Shown here one piece after another: positions 1 to 11,764 of a DNA stretch of 64,000 nucleotides (the first letter of the stretch is position 1; each line of letters opens with the position of its first letter). The stretch is from Ectobius pallidus (taxonomy: Eukaryota; Arthropoda; Insecta; Blattodea; Ectobiidae), in NCBI GenBank assembly GCA_964059195.1, contig CAXKWD010000005.1, forward strand, positions 95,307,882 to 95,371,881, given 5' to 3'. A program made the translations under genes and the position numbers. Below the pieces are notes generated by a model. That model ran no database searches. It was not told the DNA's origin and saw only the letters and a list, made by a program, of their open reading frames with translations.

Positions 1-73
1 AATTAAGTACAGTATAAACCTCGACTCGACTGATTTTGGAATGATCATATCACAATAGTATTTTGCGATAGAA

Positions 74-176
74 GTGCCGTAAGCGAAGCATACGGATCGA
101 GGAAATAGTTTGAAAAAATGAGGCGCTCGCGCCGAGTTTTTTCAATTTTCCGAGATCCGTTATGCGCTTACGGCAC
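74..176. repeat. 103-bp hairpin inside R1 block A
   Basis: GTGCCGTAAGCG at the left end is the exact reverse complement of CGCTTACGGCAC at the right end. The stem continues almost perfectly through GGATC/GATCC, and the loop contains the palindrome GGCGCTCGCGCC. The same hairpin is at 31861-31963. It lies in a ~0.45-kb segment that the related R1 unit at 29150 lacks. Confidence 0.8.
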
Positions 177-1101
177 GAGTATTGCATGCTATTTTTTTCA
201 CGATTATTTATATAAATTTAATTATATTAATTGAGATATTACCTAAAAGTATTATGTATATACATTATTGAAGATAGATGTTTATTTCAGAAAGTGATTC
301 GCATTTGTTGTTGTTTATGGGAACCGAATATGTCCTGGGGGGCCTTGTCCATTAAGACTTGTGTTATGAAGTGTGGCGTAAGTAAATTCTTTCCGCACGG
401 AAACTCTTACCGCACATAGCAACAAGATTGCGTGTGGGAATGTCAAGTTACGATCCACGGCAGCAATATTCGTAAGTACCACTAATTAGTTAAGCCGTGC
501 AAAAATATAAATACAATATTGTAAAAATGCAATAAGAAATTGGTTTTCTGTATTATGTGACCAGTATGTATGAATGTGTTGTACATCTTACTTTTACCGT
601 GTTATAAATTTTTGGGATCATATATTATGGGGAATTATAACAAAATACTAAGCATTCTAATCATCAAAAGAGAATATTGATACGATTCATAACAAACTCC
701 GATTTAAATTCACCCTTTAGGCCTATATTTAAAGATTTAAAAGTCATTTAAGGGGCTGGGGAAGACATTTTTCGTCTTTGAAGTTAAGTTGTACCATGAT
801 TTTCTATAAAATGATATCATTTTCTGTATTATTTTTTTAGGTTTGATTTTTTTATAAGTTTTAATTTCTTATTAAGTAATCGCTTAAAGGAAGCGCAAAT
901 ATACCAGTTACATGTACTTGTTGTCTTCAAATTATATCCACTGTACACGAACCTCTAAGTAAACAACTGACGCAATCATTGTTACTACTATACACGAACT
1001 CCTAAGTAAACACCTGCATCATTCATTGTTAGGAAAAATAATGTTCCTTTCTACAAACACATTTTCTAATGTATCAAGTCAAATAACAATAGGTATAGTA
1101 T

Positions 1102-1177
1102 CGTGGGTTTACAAGCAAAATCCACTAAGTCTTATGGAAATGCTGTTGACTTAGTGGATTTTGCTTGTAAGCCCTCG
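1102..1177. mobile_element. 76-bp foldback insertion (MITE-like)
   Basis: CGTGGGTTTACAAGC at the left end pairs with GCTTGTAAGCCCTCG at the right end. The arms are about 30 bp with two mismatches and a ~16-bp loop. GTAT flanks both sides (1098-1101, 1178-1181). The otherwise near-identical paralogue near 32765 lacks exactly this segment and has a single GTAT, which gives the empty site. Confidence 0.75.
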
Positions 1178-2800
1178 GTATGATTTTATAAGTACTAAGG
1201 ACTGGATTATGAAAGTGTAACTGTTATAACCTACCCTTCATTTTTAATTTCGCCATTTGTACATACGTATTTACTGTAAGCAATGGTAGATTGAACTGTG
1301 TAAACTTATCAAGAATAAATCTCCACTCTATTGATTTTAAGATGATCATATTGCATATACAATTAAATTATTGAATAGAGTTATTTCTGTAATAAGAAAT
1401 CTGAAATCCAAATTACGTGACCAGTATGTAAGAATGTCTTGTATATGTTACTTTTACTGTACTACTCTATACTTTTTTTGTATAATTTTACGGGAAATTG
1501 TAACAATATACCTAACAATTTCTAAATTGTCAAAGGAGAAATTGTTAAGTGTTATAACAAACTCCGATTTAAATTAACACTTTCGGTCTATATTTAAAGA
1601 TTTAAAAGACATTACATTACTGTACGTTACAGTAGCTAATTTGTATATTTCAATACTTACTGGCGTATAATATGTACAGACTAATTATCATAGATTTGTG
1701 ATGTACCCACAATAACTGGTGACCTGGCTCACCCTTTGGGTCAACTTTTTGCCCACTCTTGCTTTAAGAAAGAATGAAAATTAGAGGATAAAATTTACAA
1801 AAAAATAGAAATTACGTAATTGAAGATATTTCTTGATTATGTGGTCAGCGGGCTTTTCAAAAGTTACGGCATCCTAACTGTCTGAGGAAAGGCTAGCACT
1901 GGCGATGGAGTCTAGTCTAGTAACATGTGAATATGCAAACATGTGACTCTGAAATCTGTAAATGGCTATTTTGCTGCAATTAATTTATTATTATTTTTAA
2001 ACATTTGTCGGGGGGGGGGAATAGATTCTGGGAAATAAATAATTGTATGCAAGCAATTGTGAGTTCTTATGAAGATTTTAAAATTGATTATCAGAACATT
2101 TACATAACAAAAATATATAACTTACTGAAAGTTAGAACCACACAAATTTAGTTCAAATAGGCCTATGCGTCTATATAGGGGCTTAATTTTTCTCTATATC
2201 AGTTTTCTAAGTACAATTTACGTTTTATGAGGCTAATTTTCGCCAAGTTGGGTGCACTGTCTGCGGTTCAAGTTCCACGTTGTCCACAGTTTTTACTTAA
2301 AATTTAAGATGACGTATATGCCTATGTATTGGTAGTTCCAACAGTGTAAAACTATTTGAATTAAATCTCGATTCTACTCGTTTTGGGATGATCATATAGC
2401 AAATGTGATTAAATGATCGAATAGAATTATTTCGAGTTATCCTAAGAAACTTGAAAGCTATATTACCTGACCAGTATATGTATGAAGGTATTTTGTCTTA
2501 CTTTCATTGTATTATAAATAATGGGATCATTTTATGGGGAACTTTAACAAAGTAGAACAAATCATAATGCATTAAGTGAGAATTTTATCAAGAGTCATAA
2601 ACTCCGCTATAAATTTAGGCCTATCATTAGGTACATAAAGAATAAAAAAAACAGTAGTCGTAAAATTGTATATTCTAAATTATTTGCCCTTATATAATAA
2701 TAATTAGCCTACAATAGAGAAGTATCCGAGACGAACCTCAAACAGACCTCCCATAACATTGAGTAGGCCTATGTAAGACAGTTGCAAATTTTGAATATGT

Positions 2801-3109
2801 TGGCATCAGAGTATTAAATCCAGTGCTCGACTTAAAGCGAAACTATGTCTAGCTTAGAAGTAAGCCTATCCTTCGGAGAAAAATGTTTCAAATGGAAATT
2901 TTAATTTTTAGTAGCCTACAAGTTATTCTAGTATAAAATTTAAACTAAATAGTTAGAATCTTTTTTTAGAGAAAATCGCGATAAATGGAATTGTCTTCAT
3001 TCAAAGAGATAAAAAAGGAAGAGGAAAGCTTCTTTTGCCGTTTAAATAAATTATACAAATTGTATGAGGATGCTGCTTTATTGTCTTGCCATCAGCCTAT
3101 GAAATATTA
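2801..3109. other. no gene seen
   Basis: AT-rich sequence with several TAGGCCTA-like motifs. No supported reading frame or RNA was seen. Confidence 0.5.
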
Positions 3110-3360
3110 ATTAATTTAAGTTTGTTGCTATAGAAACATAATGGTTTAATTCGAGATGAACAGGCATTCTGAAGTTACTGAGGAAACAACGCGCAAAATA
3201 TTACGAAGGCCACGTAAAAGACTGTTACATTAACTTATAAATTTTGATATTATATAATAAGAACTTTCTTATGGATTTTAAAAGGCGGCTAAAACTTTGC
3301 ACCTTTTCTTCGGCTTCAGATCATGTAAGTTACAGTAGGCCTACATCATATCTGTTGGGG
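3110..3360 (+). repeat. dispersed repeat R2, copy 1
   Basis: Aligns by eye with 8760-9030 through shared segments such as AAGTTTGTTGCT, TAGAAACATAAT, GGAAAC(A/G)ACG and ATCATGTAAGTTAC, at moderate divergence. No coding content or terminal structure was recognised. Confidence 0.55.
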
Positions 3361-3845
3361 TTATGGGGTTATGAATAAAAACTGGTGAATTATGTCTATT
3401 CGCATCACTTTCTCAACCAAAATATAGATTTTTATATTTTTTGCGTTTCGATGCCGTTTCACAATATTTTGTCATACAATGATCCTTTCCTTATGTAACT
3501 TAAAGATAATTATTATCTATAAAATCTTGAGGGTTTGGTTGATGTGACCGATATGACCAGCTTGTAAGAACCGTTCATAAATGTTCTATAAAAGATTAAA
3601 ATAAAATTAAATCGTAGGCCTAAGTCACATTACAAAATTAGGAAAAAACATCTTACAGCAACATTGATATGACAATATACGATTACAGTATAATAGTAGG
3701 TCCTATATTTAAACCACCTTATAGCCTAGTCTATTGGTATTTAAAAATATTTTTAAAATGTGAACCCAGAATTTAATTTTTAAATTTAATTAATTGGGTC
3801 AACAACCCGGTGGCAGTGTTGCAATTAATGGCAGTAATACATATA
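3361..3845. other. no gene seen
   Basis: AT-rich non-coding sequence between R2 and the SINE. Nothing else was recognised. Confidence 0.5.
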
Positions 3846-4115
3846 TACAGGCGCTGCGCTACAAACCGGAAGGTCGCGGTTTCGATTCCGGATGAGGTCG
3901 TTGGAGATATTCTATTGGCCTAATCCTTCTGGTGGCACTATGGCCCTGGGGTCGACTCACCCTCCAACAGAAATGACTACTAGAAGCAATCCTGGGGGTA
4001 AAGGCGGCTGGTGCGTAAGGCTGACAACCTTACCACCTTCAAGTGCCGAATGTCTGAAATCTGGGAGCTTCAACCTCCTGGAACCCTCTGTATAGGGATC
4101 ACTTTAACTACTTTT
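3846..4115 (+). mobile_element. tRNA-derived SINE (family A), near full length
   Basis: A tRNA-like head (3851-3900) contains a polymerase III B-box-like GGTTTCGATTCC. The body carries TGGCCTAATCCTTCTGG, GGGGTCGACTCA and GTGCCGAATGT, and ends in TATAGGGATCACTTTAACT. The body matches copies at 8099-8336 and 60846-61097 and the one split by the Polinton. Target duplications were not identified for this copy. Confidence 0.75.
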
Positions 4116-5363
4116 ATTCCTACATACAAAAATGACACACTATACATACATTTAAACATTAAATATTACGCAGCTATCTACATACCTGATAATTTAAAAA
4201 AAAGAAGATTTCTATTCAAAACTATAGCAAATATAAATATTTACAAACATAACTACATAATGAGAAGTTATAAGAGAAAAATAGTATACATTATCACATA
4301 TCCTATTCAATATATTTTTTTTAAAAATTGGCGTTAACAGAAAACGTTTCGAAGGTTCCTGCAGGTAAGTCATTCCAATCCTGAATCCCTCTATTTAAAA
4401 AAGAAAATTTAGCAATATTTGTTTCTTGAGGGCTGATTTTATGTTTGCGATCCTTCCTACTTTTGTAATATGGTTCTTTAATTTTGCTGTGAATTTCTTC
4501 CCATGTAGGTTGTTTCGTGTAAACATACTACATGCATTTTAATCTATTTATTTTGCTTCTAGATTCTAAAGATTAGGCTACCACCCTAGTGCTTTTAACA
4601 ATAATACAATATCGTTATACACACTGGAAGAATAAACTGATATGTACGTGTACACTTTAATTTTTGGAAAGCCTATAGTACATAACAAAAAATGTTTATA
4701 CAAAAAATCAAATTATATCCCTATTTATAAAATCAATACTGTACGTTTGAAGCGTAGGCATTAAATCGGAGTTATTCATGGCCAAAAGTGGATATATTAT
4801 TATGTTTATCATTAGTTTTATTCATTTCAAGCTGCTTTCTAAAAACATTTCTTAAAAATTCCATAATAAAAGATAAGCATAGTCTTACCATATATTCATA
4901 TATTTTACCATTCGAAATGATTCCAGTTAAAATGAAAGTATAGGCGTTACCAAGGGGTATTATTTATAGTACTCGGGCTTGTATCTTGCATAATAATAGT
5001 GTAAAGGTAACTAATATTTGTGGTTCATGACTGGGGAAAGGATTTATACCTAAGTATGTATAAATATTGAAATTAATTATTGTTAATTGTGTACGTTGAT
5101 GAATGCGGTCTCGCCTTGTAATAAAAATTCGCTTAGGTGGCAGAGACAATTCAAATTTTGCTGGGATCTTTGAGGAAAATTTAAAATTGATAGATTCTGC
5201 TAATTTCTGGATATTGTAACAGTTAATAGTTTTTAATTAATAACAAGATGCAACTGTATAAAATATTACATATGATAATTGCTATTGTTGAAATGACTAA
5301 AGTAAAGTATCGGTGTTTGGAATCTCCATAGTTCGATATTCTCATAAATTCGAACTAAAAATT
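4116..5363. other. no gene seen
   Basis: AT-rich sequence. Short frames at 4011-4337 (+) and 4964-5149 (-) resemble nothing and have no supporting signals; they are treated as chance. Confidence 0.5.
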
Positions 5364-5376
5364 TTGAATTAACAAT

Positions 5377-5852
5377 TACTTACTTACTTACTCAATGGCA
5401 ATAGACAATTCCTAAGCAAGGAAAAGGAATATTATCTATTATATGGAACCCGAAGCTTCATTGCTGCGCTTACCTGAGTCCGCCATTCAACCCTATTCTG
5501 TGCTAACTCCATCCATTCATCCCAACAAATCCAACTTCTCATAAATCCGTTCTAAGATTGTCCTTCCACCTACGTCTAGGTCTTCCACGTGCTCTTTTCC
5601 CTTCGGGTCTCCCACTGAATGCTTTCGATATAAGTCTTTCCTCCCCCAAGCGTGCAACATGGCCAGCCCATTTCATGCTTCGCGATTTAATTACCCTTAC
5701 TATATCTGGTGAGGCGTACAGGTCCTGAAGCTCGTCGTTATACAATTTCCTCCAGTCCCCATTGTCATCCCTCTTGGGTCCAAATATTTTTTTAAGTACC
5801 CTATTTTCAAACACTCTCAGACTATGTTCTTCCTGTTCAGTTAGCGGCCATG
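5377..5852 (-). mobile_element. 5'-truncated non-LTR retrotransposon (LINE family L1x)
   Basis: The minus strand carries the C-terminal end of a non-LTR polyprotein, then a 3' UTR ending in a (TAAG)n tail at 5377-5393. A 13-bp target duplication TTGAATTAACAAT flanks it (5364-5376 and 5853-5865), which fixes both ends. Relatives of this family are at 24481-24728, 25120-25228 and 59927-60580. Confidence 0.85.
5539..5814 (-). pseudogene. C-terminal fragment of LINE ORF2
   Basis: A 91-codon frame contains the post-RT motifs FENRVLKKIFGPKR, MKWAGHVARLGEER and RPRRRWKDNL, typical of the C-terminus of many arthropod non-LTR polyproteins. It ends at a TGA; the usual remaining residues continue in the same general region after the stop. 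No RT or endonuclease domain is present, so it has no activity of its own. Confidence 0.8.
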
Positions 5853-5865
5853 TTGAATTAACAAT

Positions 5866-6533
5866 ACATTAATTAATTAATTAATTAATCATCCGTTTTT
5901 CAGGGCCTTATACGAGCCTAGATATAGTCAAGGATGTTACGGGATTAAGAAATGAGACCTCAAATTTCCGAAACTAGCCATTTTAGGTTTTAGTTCTGAA
6001 ATGTTCATTAAAAAACTCATCTATATTTTTGCCGAAGCCTCGTCGATCTTTATGCTATAACATATTCAATTATAATGAGAACTCAAAAGTTACAAATTGT
6101 GGAATGAAGTAATCATTATTGTTAAAATCGTGAGACTTCTCTGGTTCCGATGGGTGTTTTAAGTAAGAAAAGCAGCCAGTTTGGAGATAAGCCCGACCTA
6201 GTTAAGAGGGTGGTGTGAGATTCCTCCTCGGTAACAGTGCAGTCCTTTAAGACAGGGACACTTGGAAATTTGCATAAACTTTAATGAAAAGTGCGATTCT
6301 GTTTTCTACTGTGCTGTATTATTTAGCATAAGGAATTTTTCGTATAGGCCAAAAATGGTTTACTGTGCAATTTATAAGTCAGAGTTGGGTAGGCCTATTC
6401 TTATAGGGTAATAATTTAAGTGTATGAAATAAGCACGTATGGTCGACACCGACCCGTGCGCTAATTAACGTTAATGTGAACTGTGTAATAAAAGGTGTGA
6501 GCGATACCACATAGAACAATGCCCGGAAAGAAA
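5866..6533. other. no gene seen
   Basis: Starts with a short (TTAA)n run near 5866-5888. The rest is unremarkable AT-rich sequence. Confidence 0.5.
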
Positions 6534-7673
6534 TCTCTATATATATAAAAGGCTTTGTCCTGACTGACTTAATGACTGAATGACAGGAATCAACGTACAG
6601 CCTAAACTATAACAGGTAGAGACTTGGAATTTTGACAGTACCTTCGTTTCATAATGTAGGTGCTCACTAAGAAAGGATTTTGAAAAATTCTGATTCTAAA
6701 TGCCAAAAATCAAATGTTTTTGAGAATACTTAATCCCTTCTTACACAGAATTATCGAATCCGAATCACATTTGACATTAAAACATATTGTTACCAGCGGG
6801 TCTCAGATGGCCAAGGAAAAAAAAATGAAAGTAGAATAAATTTGACAAATGAGAGAAACAAATGAGAGAACTATCAATATCCACGAAAATAATGTAGTCA
6901 CATAACTTTCTTTACCCTGGACATAGAGAAAACAATACGAGGTAAGGTAATATGTTTTGGGAAGAGATGTATGAAAGTGATATTGTATTTCTGTTTAATT
7001 TCATTCCGAAAACGGTTTTATGGTAACATGACAGTGAGAAACAAAATTTTCAGCCACGATAATACAATTTTAAACTAAACTAAACTCCGTGGCGCTACAT
7101 CCCTGGAGGGACTTGGCCTACCACCCGACCGCTGCGTCATCTCCCGTAGGCAGATGGCAGGATTGGGGGGCATGTGGTCAGCATGCCGACACCCACGGCC
7201 GTTATTGGTGGTTTTCATGACCGGAGCCGCTACTTCTCTATCAAGTAGCTCCTCAATTTGGAATCACGAGGCTGAGTGCACCCCTACCAGACCTCCCTAC
7301 CTCAGAAAAATCCGAGGAGGTACCGGGAATCGAACCCGGGCCGACGGATCTGTAGTCAGCGACGCTAACCACAAGACCACGCCGGCGGACAATACAATTT
7401 TATGTTACCGGAATTTCGGTTTCTTCTTATTAGAACCCCTCCCGGGCTTGCTGTGTACTGTACAAGCGATGGGATGCAAAATTCTACATATAGCCATAAA
7501 AGCTATTTCAAACATTTTCTTAGGGGATAGTTTGAGTGTGATAAGTCGTTCTTTCTACTTCAAATTATAAATACCTATATAAGGTCCTATCATTTAAAAA
7601 TCGAAAGTCCTTCATAAGTTAATTTCCAATTACAAAATACAAAACCCGGGCAACGCCGGGTCTTTTAAGCTAG
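6534..7673 (+). mobile_element. non-autonomous Helitron (Heli-1)
   Basis: The 5' end is TCTCTATATATATAAAAGG. The 3' end has the hairpin CCCGGGCAACGCCGGG followed by TTTTAAGCTAG, a CTRR terminus. The flanking bases are A and T, as expected for Helitron insertion. There is no Rep/helicase gene. A SINE (7073-7390) is nested inside. The 3' half is homologous to 30550-30962 and to the reverse strand of 62488-63000. Confidence 0.85.
7073..7390 (-). mobile_element. tRNA-derived SINE (family B) nested in Heli-1
   Basis: On the minus strand the element begins with a tRNA-like head with A-box-like TGGTTAGCGTCGC and B-box GGGTTCGATTCCCGG. It ends in a (TTTAG)n tail (plus strand TAAACTAAACTAAAC). A perfect 12-bp duplication AATACAATTTTA flanks it (7061-7072, 7391-7402). 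The open frame across 7154-7570 is incidental. Confidence 0.9.
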
Positions 7674-8098
7674 TAAATCAATAAGTGAATATGCAAACAA
7701 GTGACCCTGAAATCTGTAAATGGCTATTTTGCTGCAATTATTTTATTATAATGTGGTTGATATGTAAGAATTTTTATGAGAATAAATACGTACACTATCT
7801 ATCTATCTATCGCAGAAGATGAGAACTACGAAAACTTACTGACAGCTGAGACTGACTTGTTTGATGATTCTTAAACGTCAAAACTTAAAACTTAAAACTT
7901 AATTATGGTCGAATAAAGACAGTTGCATGCAACTTGTCTATAATGGAAATTATTAACTTAATCGATATATGAAAAACTAGTTCTGTTAGTTTCATAAACA
8001 TACTCGTAACTTAGCCTAATAAATACCATTGTAGGCTCGATACACAATATGCTTTTTTCACATCAACAAAGGAAATAACAGGGAATAAATTTTCCTTT
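7674..8098. other. no gene; 65-bp dispersed segment
   Basis: Positions 7684-7750 (GTGAATATGCAAAC...TTTTGCTGCAATTA) match 1927-1985, where the same segment is an insertion relative to the R1 copy at 33530. A short (TATC)n run is at 7796-7812. The rest is featureless. Confidence 0.55.
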
Positions 8099-8336
8099 TC
8101 GTTGAGATTTTTCAATTGGCCTAATCCTTCTGGTGGCACTATGGCCCTGGGGTCGACTCAGCCTCTAACAGAAATGAGTACCAGGAGCAATCCTGGGGGT
8201 AAAGGCGGCCGGTGCGTAAGGCTGACAACCTTACCACCTTCATGTGCCGAATGTCCAAAATCTGGGAGCCTCAACCTCCTGGAACCCTCTGGGCCTCCAT
8301 GGCCTGTATAGGGATCACTTTACTTTACTTTACTTT
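8099..8336 (+). mobile_element. SINE family A, 5'-truncated
   Basis: Lacks the tRNA-like head and begins at the TCGTTGAGATTTTTC segment. It has the full body and a (CTTTA)n tail. The 12-bp duplication AAATTTTCCTTT (8087-8098 and 8337-8348) fixes both ends. Frames at 8102-8532 run through it and are not genes. Confidence 0.9.
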
Positions 8337-8348
8337 AAATTTTCCTTT

Positions 8349-8759
8349 AAGTTCTTCCCCCCCCCCCAATAAAATTGCGGGTTTCGTGCAAATTAAAAGA
8401 CAAAATTATTACATGGACCACATTAACCCGCGACATAAAGGCAACGTTGGAGTTAGAGTATCGCACACTGTTTTATACGAGTGGCAGAGATCATTGCCAT
8501 GCGATACAAGCTCTCTGGTAGTGAAACCTTAGGACCTATATCTCAAAAACCATACACTTAATCACAAAAAGCAAAATAGGTATTGCATTAATTCATGATG
8601 AGACCTCCTATCATTTGAATCCCCATCCAACCTGCAACTTAAAATACGAGGAGCAAATACTTTGAATGTCCATGTGATGTTCTTTTTTTCTGCGAGAAGC
8701 AGAACATTTGGTCACCCTAATTTATTTTCTCTCTTATAAACATTTCAAAAGTTCAGCAA
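8349..8759. other. no gene seen
   Basis: Contains a poly-C run near 8357-8367. No supported frame or repeat was recognised. Confidence 0.5.
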
Positions 8760-9030
8760 ATTTTTTAAGTTTGTTGCTGTAGAAACATAATTGTTTAATT
8801 TCCTAATGAGATTCACTGACAATCTTTAAGTTACCGGGGAAACGACGTGCAAATCGTTATGAAGAGCACGTTTAAAATCATCTATATTATAAATTCCAAT
8901 TCCAATACTAAAAGACAACAGGATGCTGATGGGGCTTAATAAGCGGCTGTAACTTTGTACCTTTTCTCCTACTTCAGGATCATGTAAGTTACTTTTACAC
9001 ACGAATGCTGGTTATAAGTGAAAACTATAC
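8760..9030 (+). repeat. dispersed repeat R2, copy 2
   Basis: Diverged homologue of 3110-3360 in the same orientation, sharing the segment order described for copy 1. Unclassified. Confidence 0.55.
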
Positions 9031-9397
9031 AGTTATGACAAACATAATAGTACTAAGGTTCATTATACAATTAATAAAAGATCTTTACATGGCCTATTAT
9101 AAAACTAAAACAATTGACTTTATGAAAATGGCCACTTAAGTATTATTATTTATATATGTACGTGTTAAAATGTAATTTCAACTTTTGATAATTTATACCG
9201 TTGCTTCTGGTTATAGTAAGATTAAAATTCTGATCAATTATATAGTCCACACTACAATATTTTTGTTTTTTGGTTTTTGGTTTTTGTTATAATACATTCA
9301 TCGTTACATTATAATTGCAGACTGGATGACGAAAATAAAGTTTATTAATACTTAAAAATAAAAATATTTTTTTTCTATCAATTCCAGAAAATCTCTC

Positions 9398-9515
9398 CCC
9401 GGCCAGCCAATAGGAAGAAGGTGTAGATGGCAGTGTGGTGTGGTACCAGTTCCGGCCAGCCAATAGGAAGAAGCTGTCGATGTCAGTGTGGTGCGGTGGC
9501 AGTTTTAAAGGTAAG
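9398..9515 (+). repeat. tandem duplication of ~60 bp with CCAAT
   Basis: Two adjacent copies of CCGGCCAGCCAATAGGAAG followed by AAG(G/C)TGT, CAGTGTGGTG and CAGTT. Each contains a forward CCAAT motif. An AAGGTAAGAT donor-like site follows at 9509-9518. It resembles a promoter fragment, but no transcript can be inferred. Confidence 0.6.
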
Positions 9516-9518
9516 ATG

Positions 9519-11713
9519 TTTTACATGTATTATTTTATTTGTGACAATTAACATCTACTCCATTTCCCTGTTATGAAAACTATAAGACATGCTTTATAGT
9601 CAAGCCGTGGATGTCAGTTTATATATAACACGAAAAATACACAGTTGGCAGAAAGAAATTATGAACCTTATGCGAATTCAATAAATTTCATACTAGAAAA
9701 GAAGAAATGTCGAACATATCGAAAAAATTCCATTTATACTTTGCTGTCATTATCGCTGTTGTTTAATAACCGTGTACTGTAATGAGTAGGATAATATTAT
9801 GAACTGTTAGTGTTCAGAAACGGTTAATTTTGTAATTTATTTCAAGACTACACACAGAAAGCTACACTATGCTATGCTATGCTACCGGTGGCTGATCCAG
9901 GGGAGGATTTGACTTTTTTATTCGTCTAAAGTAATTACCTAATAAAGTAACATTCAAATTTAATTGAATGTAAAGTAAATAGAATAATAGCAATTATGTA
10001 GGCCTACTCGCCTTATTTAAACAAGAGGATTGTAAAAAACAAGTTGAATAATATTTATATTACAGACGCCTTATGTCAACTGCGTAGACCAGCCGTGACA
10101 AGTCATAAGATAGCACTTTTTCGAGTTCCATATTTTTATTATAATCATAAATGATTAATTTGATTTCTTGTTGACTCATTCTGACCAGCATTTACTTAAA
10201 GGTAAAAAAGTTTAATTTTCGTGTAACTTAATGTGTAAAACCGTCAAATTTTTCAACATAGCTAAAACTCGAGGAAAAAAGAGCGTCTGCTGAGAAATTT
10301 GGAAGAATCATCCAGAGAATCTAAAATTCATTTTGCACTTCTTTTATCTTTATTTTCTTGGAGTGGACCCCCAGAATTCCCTGTTTTTTGGGTATTCCAT
10401 GCCCCTACACCCAAGTAATTTCAAACTCAAGCTCCTCTCTTCAGTAAGTTCTTGATCCGCTCCTGTATGCTACGCTATGCTATGCAATGGCAATCTAAAT
10501 AGTGCTGTGACACGAAATGGCTTCCTTTGTAAACACATACAGTTGGAAATGATAACAACTAACAAAACCTTATATTATAATGTTTATATTGTTATTAATG
10601 TGTCCAAATTCATTGTATTTTAATTTTTAAATACTGTCACAACTATCTATAGCCTACTACACAAATTCGAGCAATGTGTCTGAGGTAAGAAAATAATACA
10701 TTATTTGCAACACAGCATCCTATCCAGAATGGTAGATACCGGGAAAAAGACTACTGATATGCATCCGCGAAGAAAACTTTGGGGTAAATCGCCTTCTGGG
10801 CGATTTTGAAATATAGCTTAGCACAGTTGTCTTTTACACAATCCTATATAAACTGCATTGGAGAGTCTTTCTAGCTAGTATAGTTATCTGTGTGTCGTAA
10901 CCTTAAACATGACTGATAGATTTTTTTTCCCCCCGTCATCCACTACAGCTGCCTGATTTGATTTTCTCTAAAAACGGAGTGTGATATATGAAACTAGAAA
11001 TTCTCCTGAGCGCCGTTTAATAGAGACTATATCTGCTCTCCTGTAAGATCCGATCGAGGAATCACAGAGTAGCCTACTTCTTCGTGAGTTTCCCAGTCTA
11101 GAGTTCTTAATAATAAACAGCTCTTCTTTGCGGCATGATCCCAACACATGGCCGAAGGTTTCTATCTCGCTGCAATTTTGGTAACGGGTTTGTGATTGGA
11201 TTAATGGACTTCAGCCTGGCACTGCATGAAACGCTGATGTGTTACAGTGTTTTCAAGGCATTTTTCCACTCGGTATATGACAGTCCTTAAGCTGTTACTT
11301 TGGAATTTCAGTCCTAATTGCCGTCAACGGCAATTCGACGAAGGCCTAATTTTATCATTTATTTTTTTACTTCATACGGTTTAGTAAAATATAATAATAA
11401 TGCATGCATAGTCTACAGGATTTATTAAGAAGAAAAGCAATGATACATATGAAAATACCTTCTGAGTTCTGAATGACACTTATACTGCGACATGACAAAA
11501 ATCACAACATTCTACATGCAATCTTCACATCAGTCTCTGTAAACCACCGCCGTCTCGAGAATTACACGAGTAAACACGAGTGATACAGTCTAGAAGGCAG
11601 TGCTGTAAACAAAGCAGAACGCTTCTCTCGTGTTTTTTTCCAGAGGACTAGTTCATTTATTTTCAGCGCCTACTTTGATTGTTAGTTATAATTCTTTCTC
11701 TATGTTTTGGCTT

Positions 11714-11714
<1 letters not shown>
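9519..11714. other. no gene seen
   Basis: Non-coding. Has short (CTATG)n runs near 9868 and 10468. CACCGCCGTCTCGAGAATTAC at 11546 recurs inverted within the hAT element near 26700, so it is probably a small dispersed repeat end. Confidence 0.5.

Positions 11715-11764
<50 letters not shown>
11715..11764 (+). repeat. (AAT)n microsatellite
   Basis: About 16 uninterrupted TAA/AAT units. The frame at 11630-11821 translates it as an isoleucine run and is rejected. Confidence 0.95.

Larger units (their letters stand above)
1..2800. repeat. R1 degenerate tandem repeat, block A
   Basis: Diverged tandem units of about 1.0-1.3 kb. The landmark GATTTTGG(A)ATGATCAT recurs near 31, 1337 and 2379, followed each time by a GACCAGTATGTA segment and an AACAAACTCCGATTTAAATT segment. 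Positions 1-2310 match 31786-33862 very closely; other diverged units lie at 25.2-31.8 kb. No coding potential was seen. Class unknown: a satellite-like array or a large non-autonomous repeat. The outer right boundary is approximate. Confidence 0.75.

Noticed and set aside
7154..7570. 138-codon ORF across the SINE and Helitron
   Set aside because: It crosses a SINE boundary and target duplication, so it cannot be an ancestral gene.
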